Assembly (NCBI GenBank): GCA_026261815.1
Contig: JAMPIT010000848.1
Location: 806,001-870,000, forward strand
Direction: 5' to 3'
Length of the DNA stretch: 64,000 nt
Source: Monarcha castaneiventris obscurior
Taxonomy: Eukaryota; Chordata; Aves; Passeriformes; Monarchidae
Each line of letters starts with the position of its first letter. Within the stretch, counting starts at the first letter, position 1. A program made the position numbers and the translations under genes. Under the pieces are notes generated by a model. That model saw only the letters and a program-made list of their open reading frames with translations, was not told the DNA's origin and did not search any database. Shown here one piece after another: positions 34,540-45,600 of this stretch.

Positions 34540-34760
34540 ACCAGCCCTGGGGAGTCCCCGGGGTCCCTCCAGCCGGGATGGATCAGGGTCCCCCAGCCTT
34601 GGAGGGTTCCCGGGGTCCCTCCAGCTGGGATGGGTCAGGGTCCCCCACCCTTGGAGGGTTCCCCGGGTCCCTCCAGCTGGGATGGGTCAGGGTCCCCCAG
34701 CCTTGGAGGGTTCCCCGGGTCCCTCCAGCTGGGATGGGTCGGGCTCTCGCCGGTACCTGG
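34540..34760. repeat. SRXN1: 52-base tandem repeat in the SRXN1 3' UTR
   Basis: About four copies of a 52-base unit, each holding GGGTCCCTCCAGC, GGGATGGRTCAGGGTC and CCTTGGAGGGTT, follow the SRXN1 stop by about 90 bases. Copies differ at a few positions and the last is incomplete. Confidence 0.9.
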
Positions 34761-34829
34761 AGGGGCCCGGCGGGGCCGGCAGGTGGCGCTATTGTGCCGC
34801 GCTGCGCCGCCCGGAGCGACCGCGGGGTC

Positions 34830-35130
34830 AGGGACGGGACGGGATGAACCGGGACGGGATGAACCGGGACGGGATGAACCGGTTGGGGTGGGATGAACCG
34901 GGGCACGGCTCCATCGGGAATAGCTGAACCGTGATGGAACAGGCTGAACCGGGGCACGACTCAACCGGGAATAGCTGAACCGGGATGGAACGGGCTTAAC
35001 CGGGTCATGGCCCAAGCGGGAATGGCTGAACCGGAGCACACTGGAACTGGGACAAGTCACAGCTCATTCGGGGCACAGCTGAACCGGGAAGGGGTACGGG
35101 AGAACCGGGACACAACAGAAGCAGCACACA
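34830..35130. repeat. SRXN1: Degenerate GAACCGGGA repeats in the SRXN1 3' UTR
   Basis: It starts as perfect 15-base units GGGACGGGATGAACC (about 34848-34890). It then decays into irregular GAACCGGGAATAGCT and GAACCGGGATGGAAC units repeated at roughly 55-base higher-order spacing to about 35130. Confidence 0.85.
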
Positions 35131-35268
35131 GCCGTACCGGGAAGAGGCACAGCTGATCCGGTATGGCCAGTCCCCAGCCCTTCCTCAGCTACTCTGGCCT
35201 CACCCATGGTCCCTGAATCCCTGGGATCCTCAAAATCCTGTGTGGGGGGACACCCGCTGCTGCACCTG

Positions 35269-35274
35269 AAATAA
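35269..35274 (+). terminator. SRXN1: SRXN1 poly(A) signal AATAAA
   Basis: A canonical AATAAA lies 815 bases after the SRXN1 stop, with a GT-rich stretch following at about 35310-35330. This puts both minisatellites inside the mature 3' UTR. Confidence 0.7.
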
Positions 35275-35725
35275 AGGCGATCAAAACCCCTGCAGCTCCT
35301 TGGCCTGGTGCTAGGGGGTGCTGAGGTTGGGAGCAGGGATGCAGTGGTCCAGCGTGGCACGGCACAGCACAGCACAGCGTGGTGGCCTGGCATCAGCAAG
35401 AGCAGTGGCTACGGGCACACAGGACAGCGACAGATGCTTTGCAGGGGGATGGATGTTCTGCGAAGGAGTGGATGCTGTGCTGAGGGATGGATGCTGTGAT
35501 AGGACAATGCTCTGCCAGTCCACCCTGCCATGCAGGGGACTTCAGGGTCAGCTCTGGCCCAGCTGTGGGGGTGCATGCAGTCCTGCCATGCTGGGATGCT
35601 GTCATTTCTGCAAGCAACAGGTCGTCACCCCACGTGCAGCCTGGAAAAAAACGCCTCGAGCATCCCCTGGGCATCCCAGCATCCCGCTAAGTAGAGAGCC
35701 TCCATCCAGGGAGGGGAAAGGCCAC

Positions 35726-35753
35726 TGACTCACTCACCACGCCGTGAGTCAGC
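35726..35753. promoter_or_regulatory. Paired AP-1/Maf sites downstream of SRXN1
   Basis: TGACTCA (35726-35732) and TGAGTCAGC (35745-35753) face each other 12 bases apart, and the second extends to TGAGTCAGCAG. Both are full AP-1 cores and the second also fits an NFE2/NRF2-small-Maf half site. They lie about 450 bases past the SRXN1 poly(A) signal. Confidence 0.35.
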
Positions 35754-37782
35754 AGCAGGACTGGGACAGGAACCTCGGCCGGACACTTCTGCCTCATCAG
35801 CCATGCTCCTCCCCGGACGGATCCTGTCCCCCCAGGGCAGAAACGGGCTGGGAGACGGAGGGCACGGCTGGGTCGTTTGCATGGGAGGAGCTGGCAGTGC
35901 TGGCATCGGACAGGGTGCAATTTACCGCTGCCTCATATTTCCGCAGGATCCACTGGGGAGGAAGAGCAGGGTGGGCTGGGGGTGCTGGGTGAGGGAAGGG
36001 ACTGGGGAGAGACTCCGGCGCGGCAGAGCTGCATGTGCCGCATCAAAGCAGCTGTGTGCCGGGAGGAAGCCCTGCAAGCGCTCACGGAGAGCAGCCCTGG
36101 CTCGCGGCTCCCTGATGGGCCATAAATTTCTCTTAAGAATTGTGGCGTGCTAAAACTCTTGTTAGAGAGCGGGGGGTGGAGGGAGGAGGTAGCAGCTCCT
36201 GCGGCAGCTCCTGTGGCAGTGGGGACATCTCCAGAGTGCCCCCAAACGGGTGTCCCATGCCAGGTACTGATGTCTGCCCATATCCTGTGTGCCCCCACTG
36301 CTGGGCGTCTCACATGGACTCTGTGTGCCCCACTCTCACGGGTTTGTGCCCCTCATCCCTTGGACAAGAGGCAGCTCAGCAGAACTGGGACTCCATAAAG
36401 TGAGAACAAACTGAAGCTGCCCAGGTCCCACAACTCCTTTCCCTGCACGCTATGGAGGCTTCTTCCACCTGGGAAGCCTGCTGCAGGATCTGCTTTTCCA
36501 GCCTAACTTCCCCTGCAAACAATGCCAGGGGTCCGTGCCAGCCCCAGTGTGTCCTGACATCACTCCCAGGGCTCCCTGGCACCAGCTGGGAGCCAGGACC
36601 TGGTGCTGTGCCCAAGGTGCTGTGTGAGCATCTCCAGGGCTGACCAATGCGTCCATGGGGCTGGCATGGTGTGGGCAGTGGGAGCTGGTCCCCAGCTGGA
36701 GCTGCTGGTGCCACAAGCCCCTGGCTGGCACAGGAGTGGGTCTCTCCAGAGCCCTGCATTGCCTCCATCCATCCATCCGTCCTCCACCTGTCCCCCTTCC
36801 CTCTGCCTGACCTGCGGGGTCTCTGGTGTCACCAGCTGACAGCCAATCCGGCTGCCTCAAATCCATTCGTTCCAGGGCAGGAACAAAGGCGCTTTGTGGG
36901 CTCCCCCCAGCCTGGGCCGAGTGGGGGGTGGGTCCCAGCTCCGGAACTGGGACAGACTTCCCCACGCGACAGGCGTGTAATGCCTTCCAGACCAGCAGCC
37001 CCAGCCCTCAGGTACAGCCCGGGGGCTGGAGGGGGCCTGGTGCTTCCCACACTGCCTGGGGACCCACTAGGTCACACTAAAACAGCCCTAATCTGGGAAA
37101 ATGGGGAAACTCTCCTGTTCCCCCAAATGTTTCACAACGTCCAGTCCCCAAGGGAGTCACTGTTCCTCCCCACCCGGGGGCTCCAGTGACTCCAGGGGCT
37201 CCCAGGTTTTCCATCTCTGGTCTCACAGTGTTGGGGAGCAGGGCTAGACTCCCCTGGGATGAGACCCCTGCTTTGCTGGGCTCAGCATCAGGTAGGAGGC
37301 AGCTGGACTCAGAGGCTGTGTGTGCCCAGCTGGACAGGACTGTGGTTTTGGGATGGGGCAGCTCCCAGGCTCATGGCCTCACTGGCCCGAGCACCCTAAA
37401 ATTGGAGAGCCACAGGCAGAGGAGTCAGTCCTGGACATCCCTTGGTGCCAAGGTCTGGTCAGGGCTGTGGACTTGAGGCACTCAGTGGGATGGCATGGAT
37501 GGGTTGTGATGGAATAGGATGGGACATGATAGGATAGGGTAGGATGGAATGGGATGGATGGGATATAGTGGGGTGGGATGGGATGGGGTGGGGTTGAACG
37601 GATCAGTCCAGCACTGCTTCACAAGGGCTCAACAGGGTCAGGCCCAGTGTCCTGGCGGCCACATGTTCCAGCATTGTCGTGGGTCTGGAATCCATTTGCC
37701 TCGCCGGCCATGGTGTTTTCCCAGCAGGGCTGGAGTGATCCCGCGGGGCTGGGGGCAGCCCTGGCCCCTGGCCCATCTGCTC

Positions 37783-37830
37783 CCTGTTTATTTTCTTACA
37801 CTTAAGTATCACCTCGAAGATAAACACTCC
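37783..37830. promoter_or_regulatory. Candidate enhancer upstream of TCF15
   Basis: A 48-base AT-rich island in GC-rich DNA packs a forkhead site TGTTTATTT (37785-37793), an NKX-like CACTTAAG (37799-37806), a T-box-like ATCACCTC, and a GATA/forkhead overlap AGATAAACA (37818-37826). It is 3.3 kb before the TCF15 ATG. Forkhead and T-box inputs would suit paraxial mesoderm. Conservation was not tested. Confidence 0.35.
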
Positions 37831-40800
37831 CTGGTGTGGGGGGCAGGGGGCATTTCCCTGGAAGCAGAGGCAGGACCTGGCCCTCAGGGTGCCCAGCACC
37901 CCGGCCCCACAATGCCCCCCAAGCAGGGCTGGGGTCAGGGCTGCAACCTCATGCCCAGGCCATGTCCCCTTCATGCTGTATGTCCCATGCAGGGTCCTGT
38001 GAATGCCTGACCCACTGCCTGGTACTGCCCTCTGCCCGGGGGTCAGTTAGTTTGGCTGGATCAGCCACGAGAGCTGTGATGCCAAACCCCACCATGTCCT
38101 GGCACTCGCTCAAGCCGGCAGAAGGTTTGTGATGCCACAGCCTCGGCTGTGCCTTGTGCTGCCAGCTGAGTCAGAGCCCAGGCCACAGAGCTGGGGGAGC
38201 TGGGGGGGCCCAGGCATGGGGCTGTACCACACTCCTGCCAGGCAGCATAGGAAAACCCAGCTGCTGCCGTGCATCCTCCTGCCCCACAGCCTGACAGGAA
38301 GGGAGCCGGCAGCGTTCCCTGCTTCCCATGGCTCCTGCTGTTCTCCCAGTAAGGATTGACAGCTCCTGTCCATCCATCCTTCTGTGTGCAGCACCTGACG
38401 AGGTAGTGGTCACACATACACACGTCTGTGCCATCGTGGGGATGTCACTGCAGCAGGAGGTGGTGGCATTTGTGGTCTATGTGGCACCCACAGGCACAGG
38501 TGCACGTACACACATCCACATCCACGTGCAACTGCACAAACCTGTGCACACACACATGGATGTACACATCCATGCGTGCCTGGATGTACAGACGTGTGCA
38601 GCTGCACGCCCACACACTCACATGTACACACTCATGTGTGCCATCCCCACCCCACATTGAGCCATGTCCTCTCTGCTGCTCCTTCCCTGCCTGTGCCCCA
38701 CCATGTTCCTGACCCCACAGGCCACCCAGCACCCCACACGTGGCCATGCCCTCTGGAAAAGCCTGCGGGCAGCTTGGCTGGACATGGGGACTGGGTGACC
38801 CCCCCAGCCTGTCCCTGTCAGCTGGTGGCCATGTGTGGGATGTGCAGCTGAGTACACAGCCCCTGCCATCCGTCTTGCTGCCTGTCAGGGCCAGGGGCTG
38901 CTGTGAACCCCCAGCCCAGCAAGACTCAGGGGCGAGAGGAGGGCAGAGTGGGGGTTCCCCTCTCTGTGCAGGCACCTGCCTTCTTCCTGCCTGCTCCTGC
39001 CTGCTCCCTGCCTGTCATGCCAAGGGCCTGCCCATCCCCAACTTTGCCCCTGGCACTGCCTGCATGTGCCCTTTTGTGGGGTTCTGCACCTGGGCAGGGG
39101 CTACAGAAGGTCGGGGCCCCTCGTGGGGACTGATGCATGGTGAGAGGCGTCAGTGTGGACACAGTGCAGACCCCTGCCCACCCTCATCCCCAGGGGGATC
39201 CCTGTCCTCTTGGTCAGCCCTGCATGTCCCCTGCCCCAGTGGAACCCCTGGCCCTTGGTGCAGCCCTACATGTCCTCAGCCCCAGCAGGACCGACAGCCC
39301 CCAGCCCATCTCTCTGCCCCCCACCGCGTGATTTACAGGCTCTGCACAGGCAGACAAATGGTGAAGGAAAACAGGGCAGGGGGGTCCCGCCAGCCAGGGA
39401 CTGCCTGTGCCCCGCGGGGGGCAGAGGGGCCGTTTGCTCACAGGCAGCAGGATGGAGGCAGTGAAGTGGTGCTGGTGCCAGGCAGCACAGCTGCCCCTGT
39501 CATGGTCCAGCAGCCACAAGCCCCGGCAGCACCAGGAGAGCCCCTGGGGGGATTCAGACCCCAGGAGCCATATCATAAGCTCCAGTCTTGCAACCATAGG
39601 CTTTTGGCCATTGGGGCATTGAGGAACATGATGCCACCCCATTCCATGGTCCCCAGGGCATCCCACTGCCCACCTCACTGGGGTGTTCGTGATATGCCAG
39701 CTGTATTCCATGGCCACTGTCCCGGCCCTGGCAAGCCTCCAAGATTTCCCCCAGCATCCCTCTCTGGCTGTGGAGCTGCTGGACACTGGGGACTGCAGCT
39801 GGCACTGCCAAGTCCCCCAGCCACATCCCCATAGCCCTGGGGCCATCTGCCAGGAGCCGGGTCCTGCCCTCCATGTTTTTGCCACTTGACCTGAATCATG
39901 CCCGGAGCATCGTGGAGGAGGAGGAAGGGAGGAAGGTAGGCAGGAAGCCTCCTGCCTGCTTGGTTCAGCTGGCTGCCCCCCTGCCTGCTCCTGGGAGCGT
40001 TGGGCTCAGGGCAGGGGGGTTGAAGGCAGAGTGGGACCCGCATAGACCTCCCTGGTGAGGAGGAGCAGAGCCGTGGTCTGTGGTATTGAGTGCCAAGGAA
40101 TGACAAGGAGCAACCGTCAGGCTGGGGGACACCCCCAGCCCTTCCCAGGACACCGGTGATTCCAGCTGCTGCCAGGTCATCTCTCCCCTCTCAGGAAAAG
40201 ACTCCGTGTTTCCACTGCCGGCACACACCTTCCTCCTGGGCGGGAGGAAATGCTCCTGGCAGTGCTGCCGGCAGCGCTGCCCGTGCCTCTCCTCGTCCCC
40301 CTGCCCCCTCCCATGGTGGGCAGGCAGGGTGCCAGGCCCTGGGAACAGAGGAGCAAGGAGTGCATCCCAGCGGGGCTGCCTGCCCTTGCTGCTCCCTGCC
40401 TGCCCGGGGCATCCTCCTGGGCACAGTGGGGCATGGCAGCGTGTGGGCAGCAGCGTGTCCCCCACTGGCATCCCTCTAATAAACACCCCAGGCACTGCAC
40501 CAGTGCCACCCAATCCTGGTTGCCTTCCCCATCCCAGCTCCTGTGCTCTGTGTTCATCCCATGCCACCCTGTGAGGGACCCAGGGCTGGCAAGGGACAGC
40601 CAGGCAGGGGCTGGGGACACGCTGCCTGTGGGCTGACAGTGACATCGCTCTGCAGGTGCCAGAGGCCATGGCACAGGGAGCACTTGCCGGGCAGTGGCCC
40701 TGGCACTGCCACGGTTCAGAACCACCGTGGGCATGATCTGGGATCAAGGTGCCCGCAGCCAGGCCAGCGTGCCGGAGCGGGGCCAGGCCAGTGGCCAGAG

Positions 40801-40900
40801 CCAGCACTGGCTCTCAGGGCTGGGGTGAGGACGCTGGCCGCTGGCCGCTGGCCGGAGCTCGCGGGGCCGGCTGGGGGTGGGCTCCGGAGCCAGCCCCTCC

Positions 40901-41082
40901 CCGGCCGTATAAATCCCGATTCCCCTTGCAGACAGTCATCCCAGCCCTGCTGAGCTGCCGCAGCGGAGCAGCAGCGGGAAGGCGTCCGGAGCCGCCGTCG
41001 CAGCTGTGCCGGCGGGGGAAGGCTCCCCGCAGCCCGGGGGGTCTCCCCAGCAGGGCCGGGGGGTGCGGGCGGGCACCCCGCC
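40901..41082 (+). promoter_or_regulatory. TCF15: TCF15 TATA box and 5' UTR
   Basis: A canonical TATAAAT lies at 40907-40913, directly after a GC-box-rich stretch (GGGGGTGGG and CCCCTCCCC). It places the transcription start near 40937 and gives a 5' UTR of about 145 bases. Confidence 0.65.
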
Positions 41083-43478
41083 ATGGCCTTCACCATGCTG
41101 CGCCCCGTGGCCGCCCGCGTGCTCTACCCCGACCTCAGCATGCTCTCGGAGGACGAGGAGAACCGGAGCGAGAGCGACACGTCGGACCAGTCGTTCGGCT
41201 GCTGCGAGGGCGCCGAGGCTCGCCGCAAGCTGCCGCGGAAGCCGGGGCCGATGGTGATGGTGAAGCAGAGGCAGGCGGCGAACGCACGGGAGCGGGACCG
41301 GACCCAGAGCGTCAACACGGCCTTCACCGCCCTGCGCACCCTCATCCCCACGGAGCCGGTGGATCGGAAGCTGTCCAAGATCGAGACCCTCCGCCTGGCC
41401 TCCAGCTACATCTCCCACCTGGCCAACGTGCTGCTGCTGGGCGAGGGCTGCGAGGACGGGCAGCCCTGCTTCAGTGCCATCTATGGCGCCAAGGGCGACC
41501 TGGACAGCAAACAGCCCCGCAGCATCTGCACCTTCTGCCTCAGCAACCAGCGGAAAGGGGTGAGCGGGGTTCTGGGATGGGTTAAGGATCCTCCTGTCCC
41601 TCCTGGCCTGAGTGGGGCAGGAGGCTCAGTATGTCCCAAAGGGATGGGGGGCAGCAGACCCTGCCTGGGCTGAGCAGGGCAGGAGACTCGGCATGGCTCA
41701 GTGAGAACCACAGCTTCTGGCTCCAGCTCCCACTGGAGGTTTCGGCTGCTCCTGGCCAAATCCTGCTTGTAGCCACACGCCTACAGCTCCTGCTCACGTC
41801 AGAGGGCTGGGCTGCTCCCCCACGTTCATCCGGGCTGGGAGGTCTCAGGGGTTAAACAGTCACCCCAGAGCTGGCGGCATTGGCTCTCCCAGGGGGATCT
41901 CCGAGCTCACTGGCTGACCCCTTCCCCATCTCCATCCTCATCCCCATCTCCATACCCAACCCTGCCAGCCCACCAGCACTGTGGCAGGGCTACTCCAGTA
42001 GCTCTCTGATGTGATGAAGACAGGCAGAGCCCAGCAGACACCCACTAAGAGGGGCCAGAGTTTCCTGCCCAGTGTTACCATGCAGGGTCTGCTGGCAGCA
42101 CCAGCACAGCTCCCACAGGGCTGAGTTGGCACCCCTGCCCTGCCCTGCCCTGCCCTGCCCTGCCCTGCCCCCCCAGCTGATCCCCCCCAGCACCCTGCAG
42201 CTCGTGGGACACCTTTCCTGTGGTGAACCCACCCTGCTGCCCATGCCAGGGTCCTGGGTGCCCCTGACTCAGGAATGGCTGTGCAGGATATGGGGTGCAG
42301 GGTGAGGGGCTGGAAGCTGCCTGACCTCTTGGACATCCCTTGGGAGGGCTGTGAGCAGGGGCTGCTGTACCCACCAGTGTCCCCACAGACCCTCAGGGTG
42401 TCCCACGTGTGACCCCAAGCAGTACAGCCATGGGTCACACTCCAGCTCTCAGAGCTTTTTCAAGTTTTGCTGCTCCATTTTTAATTGCTCCCCTGCTCCT
42501 GCCATCCCCTCAGCAGCCTCTCCAGCACTCCTGGGGTCCTCCAGCCTTGGTCCCTGGCAGAGCTGTCAGCCCAGCTTGGATCCTCTGGGCTTCTTCCCGG
42601 GGCTGGAGCAGGAATCTGGCACAGTGCTGGATCCCCCAGGGGACCCTGTGGAGGCACTGGGGCTGGGAAACTCCTGCTGGAGGGCAATGGTGGGAGCTGG
42701 GTTGGGATCTGACTCTCTGCATCCCAGCCTTGAGGCTGGGCTGGAAAGGGGCTGTACTGGGCTGGAAATGGGCAGGGCTGGAAATGGGTTGTACTGCACT
42801 GGAAATGGTCTGCAAATGGGCAGTACTGGGCCATGCTGGGCTGTGCAAGGCTGGAAATAGGCTGGGCTGGAACTGGGCTGTGTTGGGCTCTGCTGATCCA
42901 TGCTGGGTTTTACTGGAATGTTCTGGGCTAAATCTGGACCATGCTGGTCTGTGCTGGGTTATACTGGGCAGTACAGGGCTGGTGTTGTTCTCATAAACTG
43001 GGAGGTGCGGCTGAGCCTCCCCATCCCAGTTTGGACTGTGTGAGTCTCTCCAGGGCTGTGGATCTGTCTGGGGCCATGTGTCTGTCCTGGGGTGCTACTG
43101 GCCCTGGCCACAGGTGCTGAGCAGCCATGGGGGCTGTGTCCTGCAAGCGTGACAAGGCCAGGGGGACCCATCTTGGAGGGCTCCACCACAGCACCCACCT
43201 CCCAGCCACCCACCCAACCACTCATCAGGCATGGCTCCATCTGTCTGTCTGTCCACTCCAGGCAGCACGGAGCTGCCCCAGGACTGAGCCATCTCACAGT
43301 GGGTCCCCGTGGAGGAGTCGGTGTGGCGGACAGTGGGCAGGAATGGGGTGCCCCCCACCCGGACACCCCATGGTACCTGCAGCTCTCCCTCCTCTCTCTG
43401 CAGGGCAGTCGAAGGGACCTCGGGGGCAACTGCCTGAAAGTGCGAGGGGTCACCCCCCTGCGAGTGTCGCGGAGATGA
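41083..43478 (+). CDS. TCF15: TCF15 (paraxis), bHLH transcription factor, two exons
   Basis: Exon 1 is 41083-41559 and exon 2 is 43404-43478, joined in phase 0, giving 183 aa. Residues about 62-118 form the bHLH domain: basic region [16 protein letters not shown], helix 1 [11 protein letters not shown], loop [12 protein letters not shown], helix 2 [19 protein letters not shown]. An acidic-serine segment (about 20-35) precedes it. The end [21 protein letters not shown] matches mammalian TCF15 and needs the second exon; without splicing the frame runs into unrelated sequence. Paraxis acts in the nucleus as a heterodimer with E proteins such as TCF3, and is required for epithelial somites. The close paralogue scleraxis is excluded by position between SRXN1 and CSNK2A1 and by the C-terminus. 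A second in-frame ATG lies at 41095. Confidence 0.94.
41560..43403 (+). other. TCF15: TCF15 intron with tandem repeats
   Basis: The 1.8-kb intron contains a CCCTG pentamer array of about eight units (42133-42170). It also has a degenerate minisatellite (about 42730-42975) built on GGGCTGGAAATGGGCTGTACT-like units, quoted here only in part. No gene or transposon is seen. Confidence 0.65.
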
Positions 43479-43845
43479 GCCGGGGTCCGGCAGCATCCAC
43501 CTGAGACAGCGGCAGAGGCAGATGGAGCCCGCACATGCCAGCCCAGAGACCGCAGCGGGGAGGGAGGGAGCTGCTCACCTGAGGCGGCAGCAGCCGAGCC
43601 CAGGCTGGCACCACACCGACACTGGCCCTGGAGCCGGCAGTGGGGCGGGAGGACGCTCCCGTGGCCGAGGCTGCCCATGCGGGGCAGGGCTGGGGAGGGG
43701 GGTCCCCGCGCCCCGGGGCTGGACTGGAAGGGGCCTGTGTATGGCCGGCGTCGAGGTGCTCCGGGGGGACGGTGTCGCGGCCCTGGGGACGCTGGTTGTG
43801 CACGTGCAGCCGCTTGGAAAATAAAACCCTATTTTTCTGATGGGC
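43479..43845 (+). other. TCF15: TCF15 3' UTR with poly(A) signal
   Basis: AATAAA at 43820-43825 lies 342 bases after the stop. The hexamer is the first canonical one past the gene, so the mRNA probably ends near 43840. Confidence 0.7.
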
Positions 43846-44744
43846 CAGTGCCTGCCTGTCACCCCAGTGTGGGGTGAGGTGGGGGTCTCCAAGATGGCCC
43901 TAGACCCCCCTGCCCTGCACTGCTGCTCTGTGCTACTGGAACCACTGTGACCATCCCAGCTCTACCCACTCCTGTGCCACAGTGGGATTCACAGGGGGTG
44001 AGACCCCTGGGTGAGCTGTCCCTGCGTCCCCAAGCCCTGATGACAGCATTGGCCAGCAAAGGCTGCAGAAGTCCCAAGGGGGTCAGTGCTGTGCCATGGG
44101 ATGGGGATGGCACCTCCAGCCCCGTGCTGCAGCCACAGGTGCCCAGCTAGTGGGTCAGGGTTGGTGTAACTGCTTTTGTGCCTTCCCCTCCACCTGATAC
44201 ATCATGACCGGCACGATGTCACTGCCACCAGGACTGCCACCATCGCCACCACTGCCACCGATACTGTGACTGCCACCAGCACAATGACTGTCCCCACTGT
44301 GGCTGCCACTGCCACCGTGCAGAGCCATGCATGACCATGCAGAGCTGTGCATGGTGGGGCTGCAGGCAGCAGCACCTGCACGGGGTCAGGTGGGGACATG
44401 GGGGGGTTCCCAGACCAGACCCCCACATGGGATTCTGCTTGAGGGGGCTGGAATGGCTGGGCGGTGCAGAGAGCAGAGCCTGGGAATGGTGCTGTGCCAG
44501 AGCTGGCAGCTCCCAGGGGCCGGCGTGTCCCACGGAGCAGAGGCAGCTGTGGATGGGGCGGCTGGGGGCTCCCCCCAAGGGCTGGAGAACGGTAGCTGCT
44601 CCATCTCCACGGGGTCTTAGAGCCTGCATGGAGCAGGGGGGACACGCTGGGGGTCCCGCTGGAGCCTGCCCCAGCCAGGGGCTCTGTTGGGAGCCCACAG
44701 CACCTCTCAGCCCCCTGCTCACCGAGGTGAGCCTGCCCCGGGCT

Positions 44745-44900
44745 CCCTCCCCCGGGTTTGATTTATGGAGCTGACAGCGCGGCGCAGCTGTGAGAGCTGG
44801 TCCCAAGCAGGGACCGGGGTGGGTGGGAGAGGTTTGTTCTCAGCGTGGCTAATGTGTCCCAGACCCCAATAAACAGCCGTGAGATTCTCTAAACAGCCCA
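44745..44900. promoter_or_regulatory. Candidate element downstream of TCF15 with forkhead and E-box sites
   Basis: The block has GTTTGATTTATGG (about 44757-44769), an E-box CAGCTG within GCGCAGCTGTG, GGCTAATG, a forkhead-type AATAAACAG (44870-44878) and TCTAAACAG. It contrasts with the surrounding minisatellites. Function and conservation are untested. Confidence 0.25.
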
Positions 44901-45039
44901 GGACACAGAATCCCTGCCCCCGGGTTTATCGGGGGGCAGGGGCCATGGGGGATGCTGTGCTCTGCAAACAGCCTGACCTGCACATGAAAGGGGACCGTCC
45001 TCGTGAAGTAGCGGCTCCGGAGCCCCCCAGGGGGCCAGC

Positions 45040-45600
45040 AAGGGCTGGTGGTCCCAGTGCTGGGGGCACAGCAGGTCCCAGCACTGTGTGTATAGGTCCC
45101 AGTATGTCCCAGGGCTGAGCACCAGTGTCCCAAGATGTCCCAGTGTGAGCAACTGGAGCCTCAACAAGCTCCAATACAAAGACCATGAGCCCCAGTGAAT
45201 CCCAGCACAGGAGCTGTGCATCCAGTATGTGCCAGTGTCAGAGACTAGGGCCCTAGAAAGCTCCAGTGTCAAGGCCATGCATCCCAGTATGTCCCAGTGG
45301 TGAGGCTGTGGGATTCAGCATATCCTAGTGCTAGAGCCATGGATCTCAGCACACCCCAGTGCCAAGGATAGCACAAGGACCCCAGAGCAAGCTCCAGTGT
45401 AACAGCCCCGGGTCCCAGCATTTCCTAGTACAGAAGGTGGGCATGCAGTAACATCCAGTGCTGGGGTTATGGATCCCAGCACATCCCAGTGCTGGGGCTA
45501 TGGATCCCAGCATGTCCCAGCACTGGGGCCACGGTTCCCAGCGTGTCCCAGTGACAAGCCTGTGGGTCCCAGTACATTCCAGCCCCTCCCAGCACCGTGA
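45040..45600. repeat. Minisatellite of about 31 bases built on GTCCCAGTGCTGGGG
   Basis: The clearest units (about 45455-45560) read GTGCTGGGG, CTATGGATCCCAGCA, then CATCCCA and repeat every 31 bases. Upstream copies are more diverged, alternating TCCCAGTATGTCCCAGTG with gene-free spacers. Confidence 0.75.

Larger units (their letters stand above)
35300..40900. other. Intergenic region between SRXN1 and TCF15
   Basis: No gene is recognised in 5.6 kb. Notable parts are the AP-1/Maf pair (35726-35753), an AT-containing patch (about 35870-36180) with a POU-like GTTTGCAT at 35875-35882, a GGGATGGGATGG-rich stretch (about 37500-37600), the candidate enhancer at 37783-37830, and a CA/TG-rich stretch (about 38405-38650). 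AATAAA at 40479-40484 has no associated gene. Confidence 0.55.
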
